From Clostridia bacterium (lineage in GTDB: Bacteria > Bacillota > Clostridia > Lachnospirales > Anaerotignaceae): 64,000 bases of DNA. The stretch lies in the NCBI GenBank assembly GCA_022651385.1, contig JALCQR010000002.1, forward strand, positions 268,547-332,546. Reading direction: 5' to 3'. Below are positions 45,058-55,013 of the stretch, piece by piece. The notes beneath the pieces are model-generated. The model was given only the letters and a program-made list of their open reading frames with translations. It did not search any database and had not been told where the DNA came from. Every line of letters begins with the position of its first letter. Positions within the stretch are counted from its first letter, which is position 1. A program made the translations under genes and the position numbers.

Positions 45058-45411
45058 TCATGAACGCTGTGAAATAACCATTTCATGTTTTTTAAGCAGG
45101 AAAAAAAGAGCTTTTTCTATATCTTTATAATCGGCTTCGGCCGAGCTAACTCTTGCTATAATTACTATATCGTAGCCCTTTTTAATATCTGTCTCACAAA
45201 GACGATAGCTCTCTCTTATAAGCCGTGTTATCCTGCTTCTTACTACGCTTTTGCCAACCTTTTTACTTACAGATATTCCAATACGGTTTGTATCAGGATA
45301 CTTTTTGTTTTCGACTACGTACATAACAAGGTAACGGTTAGCAATTGATTTACCCTTGTTATATACAAATCTAAACTGGAAATTCTTTTTAAGCGACTCT
45401 GTATTTTTCAA
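45058..45411 (-). CDS. rnpA: Ribonuclease P protein component
   Basis: A 117-residue basic protein that joins the RNase P RNA in processing tRNA 5' ends. The signature [20 protein letters not shown] is at about 42-61. Start is TTG at 45411 with AGGA about 9 nt upstream. Confidence 0.95.
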   Translation of the reverse strand: MKNTESLKKNFQFRFVYNKGKSIANRYLVMYVVENKKYPDTNRIGISVSKKVGKSVVRSRITRLIRESYRLCETDIKKGYDIVIIARVSSAEADYKDIEKALFFLLKKHEMVISQRS

Positions 45412-45482
45412 AATATCACGTCCTTACAGAGCAGAAATAATCAAATATATTCTTTTCAATACGGAATTCTACAATTTTAAAA

Positions 45483-45510
45483 TTAAAACAAAAGGCCACT
45501 TAATGCGGCC
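45483..45510 (-). terminator. Terminator between rpmH and rnpA
   Basis: Minus-strand hairpin GGCC-9 nt-GGCC (45494-45510) followed by TTTTGTTTT. It may attenuate read-through from rpmH into rnpA. Confidence 0.6.
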
Positions 45511-45533
45511 TGTAATAACAAAGTATAGAAAAA

Positions 45534-45668
45534 TTATGCTGACAAAACTTTTCTGCCTTTTCTTCTTCTTGCTGATAAAACTTTTCTGCCATTTGATGTT
45601 GCCATTCTTTTTCTAAAGCCATGTACTTTACTTCTCTGTCTTTTCTTTGGCTGGAATGTCATTTTCAT
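45534..45668 (-). CDS. rpmH: 50S ribosomal protein L34
   Basis: A 44-residue, highly basic ribosomal protein: [18 protein letters not shown], then [20 protein letters not shown]. The length and sequence are typical for L34. AAGGAGG lies upstream of the ATG at 45668. The repeated C-terminal GRKVLSA (twice) is a small local duplication. Confidence 0.97.
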   Translation of the reverse strand: MKMTFQPKKRQRSKVHGFRKRMATSNGRKVLSARRRKGRKVLSA

Positions 45669-46314
45669 ATGGAAAGCACCTCCTTGAATTTAAACTTACG
45701 TTCTTACATAAAAACACTTATAACATTATAAACAATAAACAACTACTCGTCAAGAATATTGATATTTTTTTTTGGTTTTTATATAAGGAAATAATTTTTT
45801 ATTTTTTGTTGATTTATATTATTTTTTTTGTTTTTTTATATTAAAATACTATATGTTGTTTTATTTTTTTGTTTAGGCACAAAACTTGCTTTTTATTTTT
45901 ATGTTCTTAGCCGCATTTATGCACATGTAATGATTTTATTACTAAAAATAACAGTAAATATCTACTGCCGGCGTTATTGCTAAAACAGGATTTTTTTGAT
46001 ACTATTATATAAACTTGTTTTTTCCACATGCTTATGTGGAAAAATTTCATACTGTACACAATATTTGTGTTTAAATATTTTCCACATATGTGTTAAAATG
46101 TGTACAGGTATGTTTATGTGTCCGAAAACAACGTAAAACCGTATTGCTTTTTACGGCTTTTTACCCAAAACGGATTGTTGACAGTAAAAAAGTTATGCAC
46201 ATTCTGTGGATAACTTATGTTGATAACTTTTTTTGCACTTACTTTTTTACAGCCATATGCCCTTTAAAGGCAGGGCTTTGTTTTCGTGCCTTTAACTTTA
46301 CTGGGGAGGATAAA
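45669..46314. other. oriC part 1: rpmH-dnaA intergenic region
   Basis: A 646-bp gene-free stretch. A very T-rich tract at about 45755-45880 could be the unwinding element. DnaA-box-like sites cluster near dnaA: a perfect box on the minus strand at 46205-46213 (TGTGGATAA), TGTTGATAA at 46218-46226, TTATGCACA at 46193-46201, and TTTTCCACA at 46020-46028 and 46078-46086. A perfect 11-bp-arm palindrome TTTTTCCACAT-GCTT-ATGTGGAAAAA lies at 46019-46044. Confidence 0.8.
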
Positions 46315-47646
46315 ATGAAAGATATCGATATCATCTGGAGCAAAACTCTGGATATTTTGAAAAACGAAATCGACGGCATTCAGTTTGAAACATGGATAAA
46401 TCCACTTAAGGTGCTTAGTTTTGACGGAAACGACATTGTGCTCGAAGCCGAAAACGATTTCAGCAAAACACAGGTAGACACTAAATTTATAAGACTTATT
46501 ACTAACTCAATTTCCGCTGTAGCTCACAGGCAACTTAACGTACTCATAACAAGTGAAGACAGCATAAAGCGCATGCCGCAGGCAGAAGCAACGGCCGAAA
46601 ACAAAAACAAGACATCCTACGAAATGAATCTTAATCCTAAATACGTTTTTGAGTCATTTGTTGTAGGAAACAGTAACCGTATGGCACATGCTGCCTCTCT
46701 CGCTGTTGCCGAATCACCTGCCGGAGCATATAATCCGCTTTTTCTTTATGGAAACGCAGGACTCGGAAAAACTCATCTTATGCACTCAATAGCACATTAC
46801 ATTCTTGACCACCAGCCAGATTCAAAAGTGCTTTATGTGACAAGCGAAACATTTACAAATGAGCTTATAAACTCTATTTCGACAAATAAAAACGAAGAAT
46901 TCAGAAATAAATACCGCAATATAGACGTCCTTCTTATTGATGATATTCAATTTATAGCACAAAAAGAACGTACACAGGAGGAATTTTTCCATACTTTTAA
47001 TGCTCTGCACTCAAACAACAAGCAAATCATAATTTCGTCAGACCGTCCGCCGAAAGAAATAAAAACTCTTGAGGAAAGATTAAAAACACGTTTTGAATGG
47101 GGACTTATAGCTGACATACAGCCTCCTGATTACGAGACACGTATAGCTATTTTAAGAAAAAAGGCAAAAATGGACGGATTAATTGTTCCAGATAATGTTA
47201 TGAACTACATAGCAAAATATATAAACACCAATATACGAGAACTTGAAGGCGCTCTCACAAGAATAGTTGCTTTTGCAACATTAACAAATAAAGAAATTAA
47301 TGTTGAACTTGCAGAGGAAGCAATGAAAGATGTATTCGACCACACAAACGAAAACAGCATGACCGTCGATTTCATACAAGAAATAGTAGCAAATTATTTT
47401 AAAATATCCGTTGCCGACCTCAAAGGCTCAAAAAAACCTAAATCAATAGCCTATCCGCGTCAAATAGGAATGTATCTTTCAAGAAAGCTTCTTGATATAT
47501 CTCTATCAAAAATCGGCGAAGACTACGGCGGAAGAGATCACACAACTGTTCTTCATGCAATAAACAAAATAGAAAAAGATATAGAAAAAGACCAAAAGCT
47601 TTCGGATGTGCTTCTTGAACTTGAAAAAAGAATAAAGGGATTATAA
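46315..47646 (+). CDS. dnaA: Chromosomal replication initiator protein DnaA
   Basis: A 443-residue AAA+ initiator. Domain I (about 1-80), a linker, the ATPase with Walker A GNAGLGKT at 146-153 and Walker B VLLIDDIQF near 205, then the C-terminal box-binding domain with the signature GGRDHTTVLHAINKIEKD. ATG at 46315 follows GGGGAGGA; an open frame reaches 46090 but its translation is not DnaA-like. Box-rich regions flank the gene on both sides. Confidence 0.98.
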   Translation: MKDIDIIWSKTLDILKNEIDGIQFETWINPLKVLSFDGNDIVLEAENDFSKTQVDTKFIRLITNSISAVAHRQLNVLITSEDSIKRMPQAEATAENKNKTSYEMNLNPKYVFESFVVGNSNRMAHAASLAVAESPAGAYNPLFLYGNAGLGKTHLMHSIAHYILDHQPDSKVLYVTSETFTNELINSISTNKNEEFRNKYRNIDVLLIDDIQFIAQKERTQEEFFHTFNALHSNNKQIIISSDRPPKEIKTLEERLKTRFEWGLIADIQPPDYETRIAILRKKAKMDGLIVPDNVMNYIAKYINTNIRELEGALTRIVAFATLTNKEINVELAEEAMKDVFDHTNENSMTVDFIQEIVANYFKISVADLKGSKKPKSIAYPRQIGMYLSRKLLDISLSKIGEDYGGRDHTTVLHAINKIEKDIEKDQKLSDVLLELEKRIKGL

Positions 47647-48056
47647 TTTTCTTTTCAGAAATTAATTGTTATTTTTTTAACATATACTTTCAAATTAATT
47701 AATTATATGTGTTCGACACAGATACACACTGTATTATTAATTTGTTAGATTAATTGTTGTTTTCTAACAGTATTGATTGGCTTGTTATAAATATGTGGAC
47801 AAAAATAATACACACTAACAAGTGAATTGATTGTTTATTACCTGTGGATAACAATGTGAATAAACTATGGCTGTTGAATATGTGGATAATTCATGGACAA
47901 CTTTGGTTTTTATGTACATAGTTGTCTACACTACAAATTTCCTGAAAATATGGAAATTTTAGGCTTATACACATTTTCACATCAACTATTACTATGATTA
48001 CTAAAATTAACTTATTTATTTAACTATATATACACAGAGAGGAGTTATAAACATAT
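47647..48056. other. oriC part 2: dnaA-dnaN intergenic region
   Basis: A 410-bp gene-free, AT-rich stretch with two perfect DnaA boxes on the minus strand (TGTGGATAA at 47843-47851 and 47881-47889) and several relatives such as TGTGGACAA near 47793. Together with the rpmH-dnaA gap it forms a bipartite origin of the Bacillus type. Confidence 0.8.
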
Positions 48057-49160
48057 ATGAAACTCACATGTAATAAAGAAGAACTTCTTGAAGGAATAAA
48101 CATCGTTTCAAAAGCTATAAGTACAAGAACAACAATGCCTATACTTGAATGTATACTTCTTTCAGCTGAAGATAAAGGCCTTACTCTTACTGGTAATGAT
48201 CTTGAAATCGGTATTAAATCATCAATTATAGAAGCAGATGTTGAAAAACAAGGTAAAACTGCTATAGAAGCAAGGCTTTTTTCTGAAATTATAAAAAGAT
48301 TAAACGGCAATGAAGTTACAATTGACACCTCTGATGAAAAAACAGCAAAAATCAATTGCGGGATGAGTGAATTTACTATCGTGATTCAACAAGCTGAAGA
48401 TTTTCCATCAATACCTGAAGTTGAAAAAGACTTCAAATATGAAATCAAGCAATGCGAGCTTAAAAAAATGATAACTCAAACTATTTTCTCAGTTGCAGCT
48501 GATGAGTCAAAGCCGGTTCTTACAGGCGAACTTTTTGAAATTAAAAATGACTGCGCTGAAATAGTTGCTGTTGACGGCTTTAGAATTTCATACAGGAAAA
48601 CAAATATCGAGAAACAAGAAAATACTTCAAAAGTAATTGTGCCTGCTAAAACAATGAGAGAAATAAGCCGTATACTTTCAGATGACGAAAACGCCGAAAC
48701 TGAAATTTTCATTACAGATAAGCATATACTTTTTAGCATAAATGGAAACACTATTGTTTCACGTCTTATAGAAGGTGACTATATTAAATATGAACAAACA
48801 TTTACTAATGAGTATAAAACTAAAATAACTGTTAATAATGATGACCTTATTTCAGCTCTTGAAAGAGCAACGCTTATATCAAGGGATGCTAAAAAAATGC
48901 CTGTAAAGCTTGATATTTCAAGTGGAAAAATAGTAATTACTGCTCAGACAGAAATAGGTAAGGCTTATGAAGAAGTGGGATGTATATCTGAAGGCGATGA
49001 ACTTAAGATTGCATTTAATCCAAGATTTCTTATTGAAGCTTTAAAAGCCTGCGATGATGAAAAAGTATGCATACATTTTAATGGCTCATTAAGTCCTTGT
49101 ATTATAAAGCCTGAAGAAAATGAAAATTATAAATATCTTGTTTTGCCTTTAAGAATGTAA
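48057..49160 (+). CDS. dnaN: DNA polymerase III subunit beta (sliding clamp)
   Basis: A 367-residue clamp of three similar domains, starting MKLTCNKEELLEGINIVSKA and ending with the conserved YLVLPLRM. GAGAGGAG lies 12 nt before the ATG. It follows dnaA in the standard order. Confidence 0.97.
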   Translation: MKLTCNKEELLEGINIVSKAISTRTTMPILECILLSAEDKGLTLTGNDLEIGIKSSIIEADVEKQGKTAIEARLFSEIIKRLNGNEVTIDTSDEKTAKINCGMSEFTIVIQQAEDFPSIPEVEKDFKYEIKQCELKKMITQTIFSVAADESKPVLTGELFEIKNDCAEIVAVDGFRISYRKTNIEKQENTSKVIVPAKTMREISRILSDDENAETEIFITDKHILFSINGNTIVSRLIEGDYIKYEQTFTNEYKTKITVNNDDLISALERATLISRDAKKMPVKLDISSGKIVITAQTEIGKAYEEVGCISEGDELKIAFNPRFLIEALKACDDEKVCIHFNGSLSPCIIKPEENENYKYLVLPLRM

Positions 49161-49173
49161 AGAGGTAATTTAA

Positions 49174-49392
49174 ATGAAAAATATTTTAATTAAAACAGAG
49201 TACATAAAACTTAATCAGCTTTTAAAACTTGTTGGTTATATTGGGATGGGCTCTGACACAAAGATACTTGTTGAAAATGGAAAAGTGTCACTAAACGGCA
49301 AAAAAGTTTCTGAGATAAGAAAGAAAATTTATCCCGGTGACATTGTATCTGTATATAACGAAGAGGATATAAAAATTGAAAGACAGGAATGA
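49174..49392 (+). CDS. yaaA: S4-domain RNA-binding protein YaaA
   Basis: A 72-residue protein dominated by an S4 domain (IKLNQLLKLVGYIGMGSDTK, then VSLNGKKVSEIRKKIYPGDI). Placed between dnaN and recF as in other Firmicutes. AGAGG precedes the ATG. Confidence 0.92.
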   Translation: MKNILIKTEYIKLNQLLKLVGYIGMGSDTKILVENGKVSLNGKKVSEIRKKIYPGDIVSVYNEEDIKIERQE

Positions 49393-49398
49393 AAATAA

Positions 49399-50484
49399 GT
49401 GGAGATAACGAAAGTTACACTTAAAGATTTCAGAAATATCACGAATATTGATATAAATCTTGGAAGTGGGATAAATATTTTTTACGGCTCCAATGCCCAG
49501 GGAAAGACAAATTTTCTTGAGTCTTTATATATTTGTTCTACAGGAAGAAGCCATAGAACTAAGTATGACAGAGAACTTATAAGATTTGGAGAGAAAGAAG
49601 CTCATATCAGGATTTATGTAAAAAAGGCAAATTTATCAGACAGGATTGATACTCATATAAAGCTAAATGAAAAAAAAGGAATTGCTGTAAACGGCATACC
49701 GATTAAAAAAAGCAGAGAACTGTTTGGTACACTGTATACTGTGATTTTTTCTCCTGAGGATTTACAGCTTATTAAAAATGCTCCGTCTGAAAGAAGAAAA
49801 TTTATGGATATACAGCTTGCTCAAATTAATCCCATATATTGCAATGCTCTTTCGCAATATTATAGAATTTTAAAACAAAGAAACAATCTTCTTAAAAATA
49901 TACAGAAAAATAGAAAATTAAAAGAAACTCTTTTTGTATGGGATTCGCAACTTGTGAAATATGGAATAAAAATAATTGAGGAAAGACAGCGTTTTATTAA
50001 AAAGATAAGCGAAATTTCTGGCTTGCGTCATGAATTTATAACTGACAATAAAGAAAAACTAAGTGTAAGTTACAAGCCTGATGTGAGTGTAAATGATTTT
50101 AAAGAAAAGTTACAAAACTCTATAGAACGTGATATTATTTCGGGAACAACTAATTGCGGCCCTCACAGAGACGACATTAATTTCATTGTAGACGGAAACG
50201 ATGTTAAAATATATGGCTCTCAGGGACAACAGAGGACAGCATCACTTTCTGCTAAGCTTGCTCAAATCGATATCATAGAAAGTGAAACAAATCAGAAACC
50301 TGTATTGCTTCTTGACGATGTATTAAGCGAATTAGATGAAAAAAGACAGCACTGTCTTATGGAATGTATAAGTAATATTCAAACAATAATAACTTGTACT
50401 GGAATTGAGGATACTGTAAAAAAATACAGCGGAAATGCAAAAATTTTCAGAGTAGAAAACGGAAACATAATCAGTGAATCGTGA
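49399..50484 (+). CDS. recF: DNA replication and repair protein RecF
   Basis: A 361-residue SMC-like ATPase acting in single-strand-gap repair. Walker A is GSNAQGKTN (30-38), the signature YGSQGQQRTASLS is near 272 and the Walker B LLLDDVLSELDEKR near 302. Start is GTG at 49399, 6 nt after the yaaA stop. After it the expected gyrB is absent; the region has been rearranged. Confidence 0.96.
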   Translation: MEITKVTLKDFRNITNIDINLGSGINIFYGSNAQGKTNFLESLYICSTGRSHRTKYDRELIRFGEKEAHIRIYVKKANLSDRIDTHIKLNEKKGIAVNGIPIKKSRELFGTLYTVIFSPEDLQLIKNAPSERRKFMDIQLAQINPIYCNALSQYYRILKQRNNLLKNIQKNRKLKETLFVWDSQLVKYGIKIIEERQRFIKKISEISGLRHEFITDNKEKLSVSYKPDVSVNDFKEKLQNSIERDIISGTTNCGPHRDDINFIVDGNDVKIYGSQGQQRTASLSAKLAQIDIIESETNQKPVLLLDDVLSELDEKRQHCLMECISNIQTIITCTGIEDTVKKYSGNAKIFRVENGNIISES

Positions 50485-50512
50485 AATCACATTACAAAAG
50501 TTATTTATAAAT

Positions 50513-50545
50513 AAAAGGACATGTCTTTAAAAACATGCCCTTTTT
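50513..50545. terminator. Terminator after recF
   Basis: Hairpin AAAAGGACATGT-8 nt-ACATGCCCTTTTT, one mismatch, with A/T flanks; works for recF (+) and possibly for the converging CoA-transferase gene. Confidence 0.85.
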
Positions 50546-50585
50546 GTATGAAAAAATATAATTTATTTTATACTTTTTTTTCATT

Positions 50586-50601
50586 TGTTTCACATGAAAC
50601 A
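50586..50601. promoter_or_regulatory. parS-like palindrome
   Basis: TGTTTCACATGAAACA differs from the two perfect parS sites by one base (A for G in the centre) and lies in the recF-CoA-transferase gap, about 20 kb from them. A likely third ParB site near oriC. Confidence 0.75.
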
Positions 50602-50663
50602 TTTTCATTTTTGCTGTCAGAAACATTATTTTTATCAGTAATAAATGAGGACTTGCGTGCTCT

Positions 50664-51977
50664 TCAATTATCATATGGTTCAAAAAATCTTCTCTCATAC
50701 TCAGCTTTAAGCTCATCACGGAATTTCGGATGTGCTATTTTTATAAGTCGTCTTGCTCTTTCACGAAGTGTCTGACCTTTAAGTTCAGCTATGCCGTATT
50801 CAGTCACAATATAGTGAATATCGTTTCTTGATGTTGTTACTGCGGCACCATGGTCGAGAAATGGTACTATACGGCTTATTGTTCCGCCGGCAGCCGTTGA
50901 AGGCATTGCAATAATGCTTCTGCCGCCTTTGCTCATTGCTGCACCTCTTACAAAGTCAAGCTGTCCGCCTACACCACTGTACTGTTTAAGACCTATACTT
51001 TCAGCGTCAACTTGACCCATAAGATCAACCTGTATACATGAATTTATTGAAACCATATTGTCTTCACGTGCAATAACCATAGGATCATTTACATAGTCAA
51101 CAGGGTAAAGCGCAACATTTGGATTATCGTCTATAAAGTCGTAAAGTTTTTGCGTACCCATACAAAATGTGATTACACTTCGGTTTGGATTAAGAGTTTT
51201 TGCTTTGTTATTTATAACTCCTGCCTCTATAAGGTCAACAATGCCGTCGGATGCCATTTCAGTATGAAGCCCAAGATTTTTCCTATCCCAAATAAAAGTC
51301 AGAACAGATTCAGGTATTGAACCAATGCCAAGCTGGAGGCAGTCACCGTCTTTTATAAGCGATGCACAGTATTTTCCTATTTTACTTTCAGTAACACCTA
51401 TTTTTGCAGGCTGTATCTCGAGCATAGGCTGATTTTTTTCTACAATAAAATCTATGTCACGTACGTGAATATGATTTGAGCCAAATGTACGAGGCATGTT
51501 TTCGTTTACCTGAGCTATGACTATTTTGGCACTTTCTGCAGCAGGCTTTGTATAATCGCCTGAAGGACCAAATGAACAAAGGCCATGTTTATCTGGCTTA
51601 GATACCATTACAAGTGCAACGTCAACAGGCAGACATGTTTTGAAAAGTTTTGGCACTTCATGGAAAAAGATAGGTGTATAGTCACCTGTACCGTTATTTA
51701 CAGTCTCGCGAGTACAATTTGAAACAAAAAAGCCATTAAAACGGAAATGTCCGCTCATTTCCGGAGCAGTATATTTTCCTTCACCAAGAGATACAACATG
51801 ACATATCTCTACATTTTCAAACATCTGATAGTTTTCAACAAGTGTGTCTACAAGATATGTCGGTTCTGCTGCGGCATGTCCAATTACAACTCTGTCGCCA
51901 CTTTTAATGTAGCTTATTGCTTCCTGAGCAGACACAATTTTTGATTTATATATATCTCTCCAATCAGGTATTTCCAT
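50664..51977 (-). CDS. Acetyl-CoA hydrolase/transferase family CoA-transferase (4-hydroxybutyrate or butyrate type)
   Basis: A 437-residue enzyme moving CoA between acids, probably using acetyl-CoA/acetate. Features are VIGHAAAEPTYLVDTL (about 32-47), the glutamate region LGLHTEMASDGIVDL that supplies the covalent intermediate, and GVGGQLDFVRGAAMSKGGRS. These fit the 4-hydroxybutyrate/butyryl-CoA:acetate group; the exact acid cannot be decided. GAGGAGG precedes the ATG. Consistent with a fermentative anaerobe. Confidence 0.88.
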   Translation of the reverse strand: MEIPDWRDIYKSKIVSAQEAISYIKSGDRVVIGHAAAEPTYLVDTLVENYQMFENVEICHVVSLGEGKYTAPEMSGHFRFNGFFVSNCTRETVNNGTGDYTPIFFHEVPKLFKTCLPVDVALVMVSKPDKHGLCSFGPSGDYTKPAAESAKIVIAQVNENMPRTFGSNHIHVRDIDFIVEKNQPMLEIQPAKIGVTESKIGKYCASLIKDGDCLQLGIGSIPESVLTFIWDRKNLGLHTEMASDGIVDLIEAGVINNKAKTLNPNRSVITFCMGTQKLYDFIDDNPNVALYPVDYVNDPMVIAREDNMVSINSCIQVDLMGQVDAESIGLKQYSGVGGQLDFVRGAAMSKGGRSIIAMPSTAAGGTISRIVPFLDHGAAVTTSRNDIHYIVTEYGIAELKGQTLRERARRLIKIAHPKFRDELKAEYERRFFEPYDN

Positions 51978-52193
51978 TCTGCATCCTCCTCATAATAAAT
52001 TTAATCAAAATACTACTTATATCATAACGCTATTTTATAATATATGTTTATATAAAGCAATAGATATTGGCAATGTACTAAAAAAAGAACGGACATGAAA
52101 TGTTTATACTGTATAAAGCGTAACATTTTATTAATTGATGACAATATAAATTTATTGATGTATAATAAAAAAAGGTGAAAAGGAGGGTTTAAA

Positions 52194-53747
52194 ATGAAAA
52201 TAGCAATGGTTCAAATTGGTGCCTCAAATATAGAAAACTATGACAAAACGATTGATAAAATAATGGTTTTGTGTGACAAAGCTGCTGAAAAAAATCCTGA
52301 TTTTATATTATTTCCTGAATGCACTTATCCGGGATATATGATTGGGATTGACGAAAAAATAACAGAAAATGCAATAAAAAATGTAACTATTTTAATCAAT
52401 AAAATTTCATTAAAAGCAAAACAAAACAAATGTTATATTGCTTTTGGAACCGTACTTAAAAGTGAAAACGGGTACGAAAACGCAGCACTTGTTTTTGACA
52501 GAAACGGAAACATAATTCATAAGCATGTAAAAAGCAATATGTGGCATTTTGACAAAAAAAGTTTTGTGCAGGGCAGAAAGTTTGATATTTTTGATACCGA
52601 TATGGGAAAAATGGGAGTTATAATATGTGCTGACGGAAGACTTCCTGAAAGCTGCGCTGTGCTTGCAAAAAAGGGCGCAAAATTGATAATGGACCTTACA
52701 AACCTTACTTCATCGGCATATGACGTTAAAAAGCTATCTAATCAGCAATATGAGTTTATGTTACAGACGAGAGCAGCGGAAAACGGAGTATATATAGCAG
52801 TGTGCTGCAAATCTGGGACTGAAAATAACTGTGTCAAAAATCTTGGAAGAAGCATGATAATTAATCCTGAAGGAAAAATTTTAAAAGAATTGCCGCCGGA
52901 TACTGAAGAAATTTTATTTGATGAAATAAATTTAAAAAATAAAACCGATAATAACAGTATGATTAATATCAGCAGTGCAGAATATAATAATCTTTTTGGG
53001 CTTCTTTGTGAAAAAACTGAAAATCTTCCGGTACTTAAAATAATGAATGAGAAATACGATATAAGCAAATGTCAGTATTTTACTTCGGCCGTGAAATTTA
53101 ATGCGCAAAATACTGAAGAATATTGCAAAAAAGCAGAGAAGTATTTTAAACTAAACACTTTGTGTGATGGAAATATAATTGTTTTGCCGCAGACAGATTT
53201 TAGTGAAGAAAATGAAGAACTTTTTGAACGGCTAAAGAATTTTGTCGGCAAAGAACAATATGCAATAGTGTCATCATATGATGAAAACGGAAAATACGCG
53301 TTTTTATTTGATTCAAAATCAATATTAGGGCTCTGGCGCAAAATTGAAAAAAATGGCGGTATTTCATGTGCTGATACAAAGTACGGTAAAATAGGGGTGA
53401 TATTTGACAAAGAAATTATGGTACCCGAAATTTCAAGAGTATATACACTTGATGGCTGTCACATAATTATACATTATGACAATAAAAGAAAAAATTTAAC
53501 TGAAAAAGTAGTCAGATGCAGGGCGTCTGAAAATCGTGTTTTTGTTATAAGAATAGGCAAAGAAAGTGACGACAGCACTATGATAGTTTCTCCTTTAGGA
53601 GCAGTGCTTTCTCAAAGCTGCAAGGGTGAAGAAATGATAATAAATGCATACACAATGCCTTCGGAATCGGCCAATAAAAGTGTAGTACCCGGTACAGATG
53701 TAATACTTGGTAGAACACCGGAAAGTTATAAAGTACTTACAGATTAA
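52194..53747 (+). CDS. Two-domain carbon-nitrogen hydrolase (nitrilase superfamily)
   Basis: A 517-residue protein holding two nitrilase-like domains. The first (1-260) has the full triad: Glu42 in LFPECTYPG, Lys113 in HKHVKSNMW, Cys145 in VIICADGRL. The second (about 285-510) repeats the fold but has VLPQTDF (Glu to Gln) and GVIFDKEIM (Cys to Phe), so it should be inactive. GGAGGG precedes the ATG. The substrate, an amide or nitrile, is unknown. It is flanked by minus-strand genes. Confidence 0.85.
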   Translation: MKIAMVQIGASNIENYDKTIDKIMVLCDKAAEKNPDFILFPECTYPGYMIGIDEKITENAIKNVTILINKISLKAKQNKCYIAFGTVLKSENGYENAALVFDRNGNIIHKHVKSNMWHFDKKSFVQGRKFDIFDTDMGKMGVIICADGRLPESCAVLAKKGAKLIMDLTNLTSSAYDVKKLSNQQYEFMLQTRAAENGVYIAVCCKSGTENNCVKNLGRSMIINPEGKILKELPPDTEEILFDEINLKNKTDNNSMINISSAEYNNLFGLLCEKTENLPVLKIMNEKYDISKCQYFTSAVKFNAQNTEEYCKKAEKYFKLNTLCDGNIIVLPQTDFSEENEELFERLKNFVGKEQYAIVSSYDENGKYAFLFDSKSILGLWRKIEKNGGISCADTKYGKIGVIFDKEIMVPEISRVYTLDGCHIIIHYDNKRKNLTEKVVRCRASENRVFVIRIGKESDDSTMIVSPLGAVLSQSCKGEEMIINAYTMPSESANKSVVPGTDVILGRTPESYKVLTD

Positions 53748-53755
53748 TTAAATAA

Positions 53756-53797
53756 AAAATGAGTACTGCCAGAAAATTTACGGTACTCATTTTTTTT
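53756..53797. terminator. Terminator between nitrilase and the small membrane protein genes
   Basis: Hairpin AAAATGAGTAC-18 nt-GTACTCATTTT followed by T residues on the plus strand and A/T sequence on the other side, between converging genes. Confidence 0.85.
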
Positions 53798-53822
53798 AAT
53801 GCTATGTACATTCAGTTTATTT

Positions 53823-54257
53823 TTACCAAAGAGTATTATTTTTGAATAATTCGTTTAAATCATTTATTAATACCGGGACACTGTACATATTAAGTTCTAC
53901 ATAAAAACCGACTAAAATTATAAATGAAAATGATAATAAAAATGCTATTGTAAGTATCTCGAAAATTTTTTTATTATAACGTGGTTCAACTATGGCAAAA
54001 TGAGAAACCAATGCTAAGAATATGAGAAGAGGAACATGAAACAAAATGCTTTTAAATACAGTCATAGATACACACCAGTAAAAATTAGAAATAGTGCTGC
54101 CCTCAGGCCATTTAATATCATCCCAAGCTCCTAAAAACGATTGTTGAACTCCGTCTATTACACCAGCCAATATTAAAATATCATATAATGAAAATAATAT
54201 TATTACAATTACTGTTGGAAACAGAATATTAAATATTTCTCCTCTTTTTGCTTTCAT
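53823..54257 (-). CDS. Small membrane protein, group A (copy 1)
   Basis: A 144-residue protein with about three hydrophobic segments. It begins MKAKRGEIFNILFPT, exactly as the protein at 55014, and shares its FHVPLLIF / EPRYNKKIFEIL block. GGAG precedes the ATG. Last of four small membrane genes transcribed after the putative toxin gene at 55481. I recognise no named family; a role as immunity protein is an inference from position. Confidence 0.68.
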   Translation of the reverse strand: MKAKRGEIFNILFPTVIVIILFSLYDILILAGVIDGVQQSFLGAWDDIKWPEGSTISNFYWCVSMTVFKSILFHVPLLIFLALVSHFAIVEPRYNKKIFEILTIAFLLSFSFIILVGFYVELNMYSVPVLINDLNELFKNNTLW

Positions 54258-54319
54258 GACTATTCTCCAAAAATAGTTATTATTTTAAGTATAATTAGTA
54301 ATAATTACTAATGCCTTTG

Positions 54320-54643
54320 CTATCCTTCCATGCAGAATACAGCACATGCTAAAATTATTATAGATGCAAATAATATTACCAGCATAGGAAAAGAAACTTC
54401 TTTTTTTAGAAAATACTCAGTGATAGTTAGAGCAAGTGACGGTATATGTAAAACAGCACTGAACAGCAATAATGATAAAAACAATTTTAGGCCATTATCT
54501 GAAACTGCCTCTTTAAATGTTTTTCCGTTAGTATAAAAAAGTCTGATTCCAAACGAGAGTGCAACAATTATAAACTCAAATGCTACAAATAAAAATATGA
54601 TAATAACCGAAACTATTTTTTTACAATTTTCTTTATTTATCAT
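54320..54643 (-). CDS. Small membrane protein, group B (copy 1)
   Basis: A 107-residue protein with about three hydrophobic segments and the sequence LFSAVLHIPSLALTITEYFL. It resembles the neighbour at 54659 (shared IIIFLF..FEF and LHxP). ATG at 54643 has AGGACG about 8-9 nt upstream; a GTG three codons earlier overlaps that site. Unknown function. Confidence 0.65.
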   Translation of the reverse strand: MINKENCKKIVSVIIIFLFVAFEFIIVALSFGIRLFYTNGKTFKEAVSDNGLKLFLSLLLFSAVLHIPSLALTITEYFLKKEVSFPMLVILFASIIILACAVFCMEG

Positions 54644-54658
54644 ATATCCCACGTCCTA

Positions 54659-54961
54659 TCATAATATTCCAAAAAAAGTAATTGACGCGAATATTACCGA
54701 TATTAATGTTGTTGTTAGCATAATTATAGGTGCTTTTATGTTTTTCTCCAAAATATATACAGCAGCAACAAGAAGAAATGCCGGCATATGCAAAATAAAG
54801 CATGACATAATGAGTTTGAAAAAAGAATAATCAGCATCACTGACAGTCATATAATTATAAGCTTTACTGAGACTTACAAGAATGCAAATCGTAAATGCAC
54901 CAAACTCAAATATACAAAATAAAAGTATGAATATTATTGTTATTCTTTTTAAACTTTTCAT
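54659..54961 (-). CDS. Small membrane protein, group B (copy 2)
   Basis: A 100-residue protein with three hydrophobic segments, including SCFILHMPAFLLVAAVYILE. Its stop is 16 nt before the next start, so the two B copies are co-transcribed. The ribosome site is weak (GTGAGATG). Similar in layout to 54320-54643. No named family recognised. Confidence 0.65.
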   Translation of the reverse strand: MKSLKRITIIFILLFCIFEFGAFTICILVSLSKAYNYMTVSDADYSFFKLIMSCFILHMPAFLLVAAVYILEKNIKAPIIMLTTTLISVIFASITFFGIL

Positions 54962-55013
54962 GTTTTCATCTCACAGTCTGTTGTAATATAAGTTTAATTA
55001 GCCTACAAGATTT

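Noticed and set aside
46090..46314. Upstream in-frame extension of dnaA by 75 codons
   Set aside because: The sequence is cysteine-rich and not DnaA-like, covers the DnaA-box region, and the ATG at 46315 has GGGGAGGA.
48749..48764. parS-like TGTTTCACGTCTTATA inside dnaN
   Set aside because: Only half of the palindrome matches; the other half is unrelated coding sequence.
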